The position numbers and the translations under genes were made by a program. DNA of 64,000 nucleotides, taken from Glebionis coronaria (Eukaryota > Streptophyta > Magnoliopsida > Asterales > Asteraceae). The stretch spans positions 24,935,580-24,999,579 of the forward strand of contig CM046881.1 in the NCBI GenBank assembly GCA_025667525.1, in the 5' to 3' direction. Positions 30,470-40,301 of the stretch are shown one piece after another (positions within the stretch are counted from its first letter, which is position 1; each line of letters starts with the position of its first letter). The notes beneath the pieces are model-generated. The model was given only the letters and a program-made list of their open reading frames with translations, ran no database searches and was not told the DNA's origin.

Positions 30470-31818
30470 CCACATTCACTTGTCCCTACGGAACATTTGC
30501 TTACAAACGCATGCCTTTCGGTTTATGCAATGCTCCTGGGACGTTCCAAAGGTGTATGATGGCTATCTTCCATGACATGGTTGAAGAAACTATGGAAGTC
30601 TTCATGGATGATTTCTCGGTTTATGGCGTTTCATTCTCTGCTTGCCTTGCCAATTTAGAACGTATGCTTAAGCGGTGTGAAGACACTCGCCTTGTTCTTA
30701 ATTGGGAAAAATGTCATTTCATGGTAAAAGAGGGCATCGTGCTAGGACACAAAATCTCCAAAGCCGGTCTTGATGTGGACCGTGCTAAAGTCGATGTTAT
30801 TTCTAAATTGCCTCCACCTTCAACCGTGAAGGGTGTGAGAAGTTTCCTTGGTTATGCGGGCTTCTACCGTCGATTCATCAAAGATTTTTCTAAAATCGCT
30901 CGCCCGATGACCCACCTCTTGGAAAAAGATACTCCTTTTATCTTTTCCGAAGAGTGTATTGAAGCCTTCAACCTTCTTAATGATAAGCTAACTAAGGCAC
31001 CGGTCTTGGTTACCCCTAATTGGGAGCTGCCTTTCGAGTTGATGTGCGATGCTAGCGACTTTGCTATTGGAGCGGTTTTAGGCCAAAGAGTGAACAAACA
31101 CTTCCAACCAATCCACTACGCTAGCAAGACAATGACAGGGGCTCCATTGCATTACACGACAACCGAAAAAGAGCTTTTAGTTTTTGTCTATGCTTTTGAA
31201 AAATTCCGCCCCTATGTTGTCCTTTCCACCACCATCGTGTATACCGATCATTCCGCGTTGAATTACTTGTTAACTAAACAAGATTCTAAACCAAGATTTC
31301 TTCGCTGGGTTTTGCTACTTCAAGAATTTAAAATCGAAATTCATGATAAGAAGGGAGCTGAAAACCTAGCCACGGATCATCTCAGTAGACTTGAGGATTA
31401 TTATCAAGGGGATCATCCGAACAAAGAGATCAATGACTCTTTTCCCCTGGAGACCTTAATGTCTATCAATTTGAATCAAGATGAGACCCCGTGGTTTGCG
31501 GACATTGCAAACTATTTGGCGGGTGGAATTCTCGTTGACGGGTTAACATCCCAACAAAAGAAAAAGTTCTTCAAAGGTATTAAGACTTACTTTTGGGATG
31601 ACCCGTATCTCTTCAAACAATGCGCTGATTTGATTATTCGCCGATGTGTTGATGGACCGACAGCTTCCGACATTCTCGAAGCTTACCACAAAGGACCCAC
31701 CGGTGGACACTTTGGTCCCAACTACACCGCCAAAAAAGTGTTTGACTCGGGATTTTATTGGCCCACCATTTATCGTGATGCTCACGAGATGGTCAAACAT
31801 TGTGATGCTTGCCAATAA
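30470..31818 (+). pseudogene. pol: Element B reverse transcriptase 3' part, RNase H and integrase N terminus
   Basis: The frame continues from 20611 in phase once element C and one TSD copy are discounted. RT motifs: [34 protein letters not shown] and the catalytic FMDDFSVYG (YXDD-type box), then [19 protein letters not shown]. RNase [38 protein letters not shown] segment and [12 protein letters not shown]. The integrase zinc-binding N domain follows: [40 protein letters not shown]. The frame ends at a stop (TAA, 31816-31818) where relatives have Gln. RT and RNase H themselves look undamaged apart from the C insertion. Confidence 0.9.
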
Positions 31819-32776
31819 CAAGGCAAGATCACACATAAAGATGAGATGCCTCAAAATTTCATACAAGAATGTGAAATCTTTGATGTTTGGGGTATCGACT
31901 TTATGGGGCCATTCCCTTCATCTAAAGGAAACAAATACATCCTTGTAGTCGTTGACTACGTTTCTAAATGGGTTGAATCCAAAGCTTTACCCACTAATGA
32001 CGCAAGGGTTGTTTGTAACTTTTTGAAGTCGCTATTCGCTAGATTCGGTGTGCCTCGTGCCATTATTAGTTATCACGGGACTCATTTTTGCAATGATCAA
32101 TTCGCAAGAGTCATGGCTAAGTATGGTGTCAATCATCGTCTTTCCACCGCATACCACCCACAAACTAATGGGCAGACTGAAATATCTAACCGAGGGTTAA
32201 AGCGAATTCTTGAAAGAACCGTGGGAGAGCATCGTGTCTCATGGGCCAATAAACTTGATGATGCTCTGTGGGCTTTCCGTACCGCATACAAGACTCCGAT
32301 TGGTTGTACACCATATCGTCTCGTGTACGGGAAAGCATGCCACCTCCCCCATTGAGTTGAAGCACAAGGCTTATTGGGCCTTGAAGTGGGCTAATTTCGA
32401 TATCAACAAAGCCGGTGACCTACACAAAATCCAACTCAATGAGCTCAATGAACTCCGGAATGAGGCTTATGAAAATTCTTTGATCTATAAGGAAAGGACT
32501 AAGCTCATTCATGACTCTAAGATTAAAAACCGAGAGTTCCAAGTTGGAGACAAAGTTTTACTCTTTAACTCTCGGTTGAAAATCTTTTCGGGCAAGCTAA
32601 AATCTCGTTGGTCCGGCCCATTCACCATTGCCCAAATTTTTCCATATGGTACTTTCGAGCTCTCTCAACCTAATGGACCTAATTTTAAGGTGAATGGCCA
32701 ACGAGTGAAGTTGTACTTTGGTGAGGACATCTCTCATGAGATGATTCCATCCCTCACCACGTTTCCCATGAACTAG
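31819..32776 (+). pseudogene. pol: Element B integrase core and C-terminal domain, inactive
   Basis: After the stop the core domain continues: [15 protein letters not shown] (first catalytic D), then [20 protein letters not shown], where the second catalytic Asp expected before the GTHF motif is missing (Tyr-His in its place). [19 protein letters not shown] carries the Glu. A frameshift near 32350 moves to the frame read from 32210, which holds the Athila C-terminal part (ELKHKAYWALKWANFD, VGDKVLLFNSRLKIF, GKLKSRWSGPF, VNGQRVKLYFGED). The lost Asp and the frameshift make it non-functional. Confidence 0.88.
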
Positions 32777-34690
32777 TGTTGGGTCGAGTCAGGCTCGTGA
32801 CTCGGTTATCAAAAACAAGCGCTCCTCGGGAGGCAACCCGAGTATCTATCCCTTTCTGTCTTACCTCCTATGTATAGGGGGACCTATATAGGTTGTTTGT
32901 GTTTGTGTGGTGATGTGATTACAGGGATGAATGCACTTTTGGAACATTTGAAGAACAGTGCTCCCGTGTTATCCGCAATCCGGTTCTATCTCTCAACTAT
33001 AGTGATTCAATTTTCTTCATACTCACATTTGAAATTGATCACTTTAGTCGTCTCTTCCTTTTCTTGATTTAACCAACGTGCACAATGTTGACTTTTCCCA
33101 CATGCTTAAACATTGAGGAAAATGTTTATATTGAGTGTAGGGGAGACTTCTATCGAAGTTTTAAGTGACTTTTCCATTAAAATGCCTTCTTTTAACCGGA
33201 AAATCATCTTTTTCAGCATTTTTCAAATTTTTAATTAACTTTGGCCATTTAGTCGTAGTTTTTAAATTTTATCGTTGCTTTCATATGTATATATCCCACA
33301 ATAAAGTCAAAAATATTAATAAAGTGGTGTAGCTAGTTTTTGAAGTCTTTGACATATTAGGCCCGTTGCGATTATTTTGACTCAACCCGAATAGACTTAT
33401 CCAAGTTTATTCTAGCAAGTATCCTTAACCATGTAGACCTTAATTGGTTTATTAGGCTAAGCATCCACGAATCTCATTACTTGAGATTTTAAATTGTGGA
33501 GAACGAGAAATGATAGAGTCAATTATAAGTCGGTATTCTTGCACAAGCTCACTTGGTGTGATTATTTGCCTATTCTCCCATCACTTGCTAATAATTTATC
33601 TGCAATAAGTAAGGTCGTACGATTTTATTGAATAACTTAGCTTCTAGCCAAAGATCGTTTAAAAGTTGCTCGGTAATGATAAGAGTTCGTAGCGAAGGCA
33701 TAACTTATGAAGCGGGGCACGAAGATTGGCGAATCCGAAAAGGCCCTAACAAGGCATGAGGATTCAATCTTATTGCTAAAGATCCAAGGTGATGTGAAAA
33801 GCATTATTCCCAAAATCAATATGAAGGATCAAGACTCACGACGAAAAGCAATCAACTCCCATAAAGATCATGGAGAAGTCTATCCGAAAAGACCCTAATA
33901 AGGTATGAGGATAAATAGATCCAAGTCCGAAAAGGAGGCGGATCGTTGTATCTCAAAATCCCAATTAACGATTGAAGAAAGAATGATGAAGTCATGGTCA
34001 ACAAAGTTGGAGTATCCCTCAAAAGTCTCCAAGTGAAGAAACTCTATTAACGAAGAGAAGACCATTATCTTAAGAACGTCTCTCAAGATATGAAGTATGA
34101 AGTACGTGCCAAATATCGGCCCGAGAAAGTTCTCAAATCGTGAAGCGAGTTATGCCAAGATATGAACTTTTTGATATCCCGAGAAGTAGTTTTAAGAGAT
34201 TTTGTCCTTTAGCTAACTATTAATCAAATCGTCCTACTTTGCTTTCAGCCTAAATAAACTATCACAATAAGTCCAAAAATACATCTTCATGATCATTCTA
34301 AGACAAAAATAAAATATAAGAGATACAACTAGGAATAAGGGAGTTTAAGCATATAATTAAGCCATGTGTGTAAGTGTTTGATTTGCTAACTTATAATAAC
34401 AATGATCTCGTTTTTAAGCTTAGTTTGGGGAACGTGAAACTTGAGGGTGATAAATCTTCGCAGCACCGAAGCCCTAATGTAAGTCCTTGATCTCTTTGCA
34501 AGTTATTCCCATGTAGCTATTTTCTAGTGAAAATGGTTTTCTATCCTTTTGTTTCCTTTAAAGCTTTAATTTCTCTTTGAACTTTAATTTTTGTTTAGTA
34601 GTATTTAATAAGGCCAAGGTTGATTGATTATGAGGAAAGTGTAAACTTGCTTTATCACTAAGCATTGCATGAGGGCATGGCAATGGTTAA
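32777..34690 (+). other. Element B 3' non-coding region
   Basis: It starts with the post-integrase block seen in Athila elements (GACTCGGTTATCAAAAACAAG, then CTCGGGAGGCAACCCGAG, itself a small hairpin). A 7-bp hairpin AAACATT...AATGTTT (33108-33127) is followed at once by a PPT-like GTGTAGGGGAGA. Later parts match element X. No env-like ORF is seen. Confidence 0.75.
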
Positions 34691-34702
34691 GTGTAGGGGA
34701 TT
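34691..34702 (+). other. Element B polypurine tract
   Basis: GTGTAGGGGATT precedes the LTR start TGATAGGTGTG. Confidence 0.8.
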
Positions 34703-35135
34703 TGATAGGTGTGAAAACACCCATCCTTTTGCCACTTATTTCTTGCTAAAACGAGACCAAAACACGTATTTAATATCATTTGTTTGGAATTATGCGTGGT
34801 TTTTGTGTTTATTGTGTTTTCAGAGCCAACCGGATGGATATTGGAGAAAACATGGGATTGCACGGGTTTTATCGAAGAAAAAGACTCAAGACGAAGTCTA
34901 TTGTCCAAGATTTGATGTCAATGGGCCTATTTGAAGATTTATCGAAGAAAAGGACCAAAGATGGAAGATTTACATATGTCGAAAGAACTCAAGTCTATTA
35001 AACGAAGAAATTAAAAGACGAGTTGAATTTATTCGTCGACAAATCCCGAATCGAAATCGAAAACGTCAACTTTTCTGAAAAGACGAGAAGACAAAAAGAA
35101 CGGGAGAAAGCCCACTCACCAACCAAAGACAAGGC

Positions 35136-35145
35136 CTATATAAAG
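35136..35145 (+). promoter_or_regulatory. Candidate TATA box of element B LTR
   Basis: CTATATAAAG in a GC-richer setting, followed about 30 bases later by CACACATTTTGAGC, a plausible transcription start area. Confidence 0.6.
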
Positions 35146-35599
35146 ACCTTCCTTCACACATTTTGAGCTAGTTTTCATTCCAGTTTCTTTTCTTTTCTTT
35201 CGTAGGAAGCCAACACCATTAAGGTGTTGGTGATTTTTCATTTTTGTTGAATCTTTAATCTTGTAAGTTTTTAATCTTTCCTTTTGTTTACTCTACCTTA
35301 ATCAATCAATATAATCCTTCCATTAATCTTGTTCATCTTCATTTTTTTGATTTAAAGTTTAAAGTTTTTATTTGGTTGATTTTAATCTTCATAAGTAAGT
35401 GGGTTTTGTGTTTTTGTGGTTGGGATTTGATGTTTATGGTTAGCAAATGATTATTGGTTAGTTTGTTTTAAATCTTTTGGTTTAATTTGGTCGATTTTGT
35501 AAAAAATCATCTTTTTCTGTTTACCTACTGTTCTTCGTTCTTCCTTTAACTAGATTCTGGATCAACAGCAAGTTTTCCGACACAAGGCATTTATAAATT

Positions 35600-36130
35600 T
35601 ATTCCGAATCAGTGACTTTATCCGGAATAATCAATATTCCGGATGAGCATATATTATTCCGAATAAAGCTTTAGTTTTTAGTATTCCGAATCAGAGTTTT
35701 TTAATTTATTCCGAATCAATCCATTCATCCGGAATAATCAATATTCCGGATGAGTTGAAATATTCCGAATCAAGGATTTGAGTTTATTATGGCGTATCAA
35801 TTTTTATTCCGAATCAATTTTTATTCTGAACGAACAGAGTACTCCGGATCAAGCATTATTCCGAACCAAGGTATTTTATTCCGGATCAACATTATTCCGG
35901 ATGAGTTCATTTATTCCGGATCAGCATTATTCCGAATGAAGTGTTTTCTGTTAATTATTCCGCATGAGCTACATTCCGAACCAAGGTATTCCGAGTGAGC
36001 GATTTTATTCCAAATAAACAAAGATTCCGGATCAAGCTTTTTCCTTTTAATTATTCCGCATGAAGCCTATTTCTAGTCAACATAATTATTCCGAATGAAG
36101 GTGGCTGTTTAGTTTATTCCGGATCAAGCA
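35600..36130 (+). repeat. Degenerate short-motif array in element B LTR
   Basis: At least twenty irregularly spaced copies of a motif close to ATTCCG(A/G)AT(C/G)A. Neighbouring copies in opposite sense form perfect hairpins, for example 35620-35644 and 35726-35752. Not seen in the LTRs of A, X or D. Confidence 0.85.
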
Positions 36131-36388
36131 CAATATTTCTAATCAGTTGTTTTCTAGTAAGGGGTATTTACTGTTTCTGTTTTACTGTTTAATTTTAATT
36201 CGATTTCAGTCTTATTTTATTAACTGCTTTTAGTTTAAATTTATATCTTTGTGCATTTAAACCTTTTTAGTATAATAGAAAACCAAGACCCTTTTTAGTA
36301 ACCAAGAACAAATATTCCACTTTGAACCGTGATCAATTCAAGAAGATACCGAGAATCTAATCTGAACCCATTGAAAAAACGAGTATCA

Positions 36389-36559
36389 ATAAAATAAATC
36401 CTTATTTCAAGGATCCATTTTCTTAGTTGTGGTCTTGAAACGTAGTCATGTATCACATGTTATGACGATTTTGTTGCAGTCCACGTTGTCATTCAATCTA
36501 AATCTGTTTTTATATGTTAGCGATTATGTTTGGCACTCTATTTCTTAATGGGTATCAGT
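36389..36559. repeat. Satellite monomer, left fragment
   Basis: It matches the start of the ~700-bp monomers (from ATAAAATAAATCC to GGGTATCAGT) and is cut by block G. It lies directly right of element B. Confidence 0.92.
36555..36559. other. Target-site duplication of block G (left copy)
   Basis: TCAGT here is repeated at 40302-40306. Intact monomers read GGGTATCAGTTTAAATAG, with one copy only. Confidence 0.85.
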
Positions 36560-37075
36560 TGTTGATCCCAAACTTAGATCGATTTAGCTTGTGTAAACGA
36601 GATTAGATCAAGTTATACACGTAGAGAAACTTTGTTGTGTATAAAACAATTCCAGTATTATGCGGAATTAATACTTAAACAAGAACACACAAACAGTTGT
36701 AAAATAATCTTTCACTTGATTGATAATAACAAACTTGCTTACAATGAAAGTGTTAAATGTATGAAAAACTTATTTGAAACATAACCTAAAGGTCTTCTTT
36801 TATAGACATAAGAATCCTTGTACAAGAGTCTACGTATCAGCTATTCTAGGTATAGATAATTATAGAAAATACATTATTGATCCTATCTTTACTAGAAACA
36901 AACTAGAAACATAATACACGTAGACCATATCTTTCTATCAGTCTTTGTCTTTAACCTATCAATGCTTGACTTCTTCCTGTCAACGCTTGATCTGTCAACG
37001 CTTGTTTTCTTCTCATCAACGCTTGTTTTCTTCTTGTCAGCGTTCAAGTGGACTGGCTACATTTTATTCCCAACA
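36560..37075 (-). repeat. C/F-family copia LTR (reverse) at left end of block G
   Basis: 516 bases. It reads TGTTGATCCCAAACTTAG on the plus strand, the reverse of the C/F LTR end, and finishes ATTCCCAACA. It is clearly more diverged from C and F than they are from each other. The reverse-strand polypurine tract is at about 37076-37096 and motif variants lie at about 36960-37045. Confidence 0.9.
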
Positions 37076-37127
37076 ATCCTCCCCTAAACTTGATATCTAC
37101 TCTAGCAATGAAGTTTCTGAATAAAAT

Positions 37128-37719
37128 TTAAGAACTAGGAGGAATCTTACAAATCTTATCATGTTGGTAATAAACATGTCTAATCAAATCTTTGGCCACG
37201 TCACTTGAATAGTCAGTCTCCAGCTGTATTGTCTTCATCTTTTCCAAAACTTCTTTGGACATGGGATACTCAACATCTACAAGTAGATACCCAACAAACT
37301 TTGTAGAACTCAAATGGTACACACCAGTAGCTGAATACAAACGCCATTGAAGACCACTGATATCATCCTCAAGATCCTTCCAAACAGGATCTTCTTCTTC
37401 TGGTGCACACATTCTCTTGAATGTTGACCAAAGTTTTATTCCATTGACTGATGTAGGTGCTTCAGTCTCATACTTGGCCAGCAACATCCTCCAAAGGTCT
37501 GCCAAGTCTTCCCTATCCATACTTGCAAAGAGAGACATAAGAGTAGTAAATGTGTATACCTCTTTCCCATATATGCCAAATTTCCAAAAACCCACTTACA
37601 TCTTCATCATAGCTAATGATAGGGTTTCTAGCATCAAGAGGTAACACTTGTACCATATCTGAAGCTTCCATGGGTGAGAGCTTAATGCTCCTTCTAAGAA
37701 CAGCTTCACCGAGATTCAA
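37128..37719 (-). pseudogene. Accessory ORF, C-terminal fragment
   Basis: On the reverse strand, frames give the C domain of the copia accessory protein: SPMEASDMVQVLPLDARNPI, then after a frame change GFWKFGIYGKEVYTFTTLMS, DREDLADLWRMLLAKYETEA, WKDLEDDISGLQWRLYSATG and VGYLLVDVEYPMSKEVLEKM. It matches the last ~190 residues of the element C protein with many substitutions, marking a third subfamily. The 5' part is cut at 37719/37720, where element E LTR sequence begins. There is one frameshift near 37580. Confidence 0.85.
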
Positions 37720-37967
37720 TTTATTCATATCTTTCATTCACAATGTAAACCTAAAGCGTGTGTTGCACTAGACGTGGGATTAATGTATACACGTTTAGTG
37801 GTTGTTGATTATTAATATAATTAGGAACCCAATTGTTTAATTCTTGTGTTATTGTGCCCAAACACCTTGTTAATGGTTATTGTTCTAATTCCGCTTTGAT
37901 TATGTTAATCATATGAACAATGATCATTCCTAGTAGCTAAAAGATCGATGAAACCAAGGTTTCTACA
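37720..37967 (+). repeat. Element E left LTR, 3' part only
   Basis: It matches 39583-39832 of the complete E LTR, from TTTATTCATATCTTTC to the CA end. Its 5' half is missing at the junction with the copia fragment. Confidence 0.88.
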
Positions 37968-37969
37968 GT

Positions 37970-37981
37970 TGGTATCAGAGC
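37970..37981 (+). other. Element E primer binding site (tRNA-Met)
   Basis: TGGTATCAGAGC lies two bases after the LTR end. Confidence 0.9.
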
Positions 37982-39313
37982 CTTGTGTCTCGTGATGCTA
38001 GGACCAAGAAGATGTTCGTGTTTTGAGAAGAAAAGAAAAATCCATCTAAGGTTTTTCTAGACGTTTTTGTGTGCGCAGTAGTATTCAGGAGGGCATAATT
38101 TTTTATTGAACCGTTGGATCGCCACCATTTTTTATTGTCGAGATCTATCCCCAATAAAAAGTAATTAAGCGTCGAAGTGAGCAGTGGTCATATGCTGTTT
38201 TCTGTGAACAGTAAGAGTAAAAACGCGATTTCTCCTTCGTTAACCGTTGGATGATCGTGAAATGTGTGTTGTAGGTTGTTGACACTTGTGTCTAGGATCT
38301 CACCGAAGGGATCTTTGATCTGAGCTCTCATGAAGAAGATATTCGATGTCGAAGTTCGCTGTAGAATATGATCTTTACATAAAATCATGATTTAGGGTTT
38401 ATAAAACCCTAGATCGATTAGCCAATGATGTGTGTTATTTAGACGCTGATAAATGTTGGTGTTAGATGCTGAACAGACATGGATGAGACGCTGATGGCCA
38501 GGCGCTGACAGGTTTAAAGATGGCGCTGACAAGTTATATGTAGGCGCTGACAAAAATTCATGTGTTGTCCGAGATATTGTTTATCAAACGCTGACAAGTG
38601 TTGTCCGATATTGGACAACAAACAGTGATGAGATCTTGGACAGTGAAGTATATTGGACGACAAAGGATTCGCTGCTGTTTGGTATTTTGGTTACGCTTTT
38701 GCACACAAAACGAGGTATTTACACACGAAGGTACATGAGATCTCTATTTTTATTCAGTATATCAATTTGATATTTATGGCTCGGATATTTTTAGAAGAAG
38801 TATATGATTAAGGGGAAGAATTCTTATGGTAAGTTTGATGTTCGAAGAAGATTTTCGCGAGTTTGTGTTTTATCATATCTTTAAAGTCACCCTCCTCTGA
38901 CTTTGATGATAACTTGTTCGTGCTTACATGAATGGTGATGAAGACTTGTCATAACACTTGAAGGAGTTATATTATCGTGCTCAGTGCCTAAAAAAGGATG
39001 AGGATATTTACAAGAGATCGAGGTCTACTTATACAATTTAACGTTTTCTTATAAGTTCTTCATCACATGGATAGTACAAGACATGGAACACAAGTTTGGG
39101 TTATTCTACTTCTACATCAAGATTATTGTATTTATTTTTCTTCAAGGTCATTACAAAGAGCTACTTTTGGAGAATCTTCAAGATTGCATACTTTCACTTA
39201 TTCCCTATTGATGTGTCAAAAAGGGGAAGAATATGTGCTATACTTAAGGGGAAGCAGTTTGAAGATCATGTGTCATATACAAAGGGTTTTGACATCATCA
39301 ACTAGGGGAAGAT
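37982..39313 (+). other. Element E internal region without recognisable coding sequence
   Basis: 1.33 kb between PBS and right LTR. No gag or pol motif is visible; the longest frames (for example 69-91 residues near 39070-39340) show nothing known. Several CGCTGAYA motifs are present (38443-38600). The final purine run CTAGGGGAAGAT (39303-39313) is the polypurine tract. This looks like a small non-autonomous copia-type element. Confidence 0.7.
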
Positions 39314-39832
39314 TGTTGGGTCGAAAATATGAAGTGTTATGAGTTGATGTGTCAAAACTAAAAGACAAGGACTAAATCTGACAAGTGAAGATTCTACAAG
39401 CCGGTGGACAAACTTGTAGAAGATATATTGCAAGAAGACAAAAGATTTAGTGAATGTATTATTTAGTGAATATATTATTTAGTGAATATCTTATTTACTA
39501 AATATCTTATTTACTAAATATATTATTTAGTTTCCTTGTAATAAGGGTTTATGTGTAGTATATAAACACATACCCTGCGTAGGTTTTATTCATATCTTTC
39601 ATTCACAATGTAAACCTAAAGCGTGTGTTGCACTAGACGTGGGATTAATGTATACACATTTAGTGGTTGTTGATTATTAATATAATTAGCAACCCAATTG
39701 TTTAATTCTTGTGTTATTCTGCCCAAACACCTTGTTAATGGTTATTGTTCTAATTCCGCTTTGATTATGTTAATCATATGAACAATGATCATTCCTAGTA
39801 GCTAAAAGATCGAGGAAACCAAGGTTTCAACA
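39314..39832 (+). repeat. Element E complete LTR (519 bp)
   Basis: TGTTGGGTCGAAAATATG to GGTTTCAACA. It contains TTTAGTGAATAT/ATATTTACTAAA-type direct and inverted short repeats (39445-39530) and a TATA-like GTATATAAAC at 39558-39567. Confidence 0.88.
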
Positions 39833-39874
39833 GTTTTTTTTTGTAAAACAAAAGGATACGGCACAATAACACAT

Positions 39875-40301
39875 GAATTAGAATAATAACCATTAACAAG
39901 GTGTTTGGGCACAATAACACAAGAATTAAACAATTGGGTTGCTAATTATATTAATAATCAACAACCACTAAACGTGTATACATTAATCCCACGTCTAGTG
40001 CAACACACGCTTTAGGTTTACATTGTGAATGAAAGATATGAATAAAACCTACGCAGGGTATGTGTTTATATACTACACATAAACCCTTATTACAAGGAAA
40101 CTACATAAGATATTTAGTAAATAAGATATTCACTAAATAATATATTCACTAAATAATATATTCACTAAATCTTTTATCTTCTTGCAATATATCTTCTACA
40201 AGTTTGTCCACCGGCTTGTAGAATCTTCACTTGTCAGATTTAGTCCTTGTCTTTTAGTTTTGACACATCAACTCATAATACTTCATATTTTCGACACAAC
40301 A
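39875..40301 (-). repeat. Element E LTR, inverted and truncated, right end of block G
   Basis: The reverse complement matches the first ~430 bases of the E LTR (ending ATTTTCGACACAACA). It forms a long inverted repeat with 39314-39750. The ~40 bases before it include a poly-T run and a near-copy of GCACAATAACACAAGAATTA, which looks like templated filler. Confidence 0.85.

Larger units (their letters stand above)
16870..36388 (+). mobile_element. Element B: degenerate Athila-like gypsy element carrying a copia insertion
   Basis: It has a truncated left LTR end (16870-17044), tRNA-Asp-type PBS, gag, protease, RT, RNase H, integrase, 3' region, polypurine tract and a full 1686-bp right LTR. Element C interrupts RT (20612-30469). 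Outside C, the pol order PR-RT-RH-INT is that of Ty3/gypsy. Many stops and frameshifts plus about 5% divergence between the short overlapping LTR parts mark it as the oldest element here. Its right end joins satellite sequence at a point that is continuous (CCTAGATAAAATAAATCC) in intact monomers, so it was inserted into the satellite. Confidence 0.9.
34703..36388 (+). repeat. Element B right LTR (1686 bp)
   Basis: It starts TGATAGGTGTGAAAACACCC, a near-palindrome, and ends GAGTATCA at 36388. Its last 175 bases match the left remnant. A TATA box (35136-35145) lies ~430 bases in, and a degenerate ATTCCGAATCA array fills 35600-36130. Downstream it abuts satellite DNA. Confidence 0.93.
36560..40301 (-). 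mobile_element. Block G: chimeric LTR retroelement with two different LTR families at its ends
   Basis: One 3.74-kb block interrupts a satellite monomer with a perfect 5-bp duplication (TCAGT). Left end: a reverse-strand LTR of the C/F copia family plus the end of its accessory ORF. Middle: forward-strand pieces of a different element E (LTR end, tRNA-Met PBS, 1.3-kb internal, full LTR). Right end: a truncated E LTR in reverse orientation. Both outer ends are TGTTG...CAACA type, which an integrase could accept. Confidence 0.8.
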
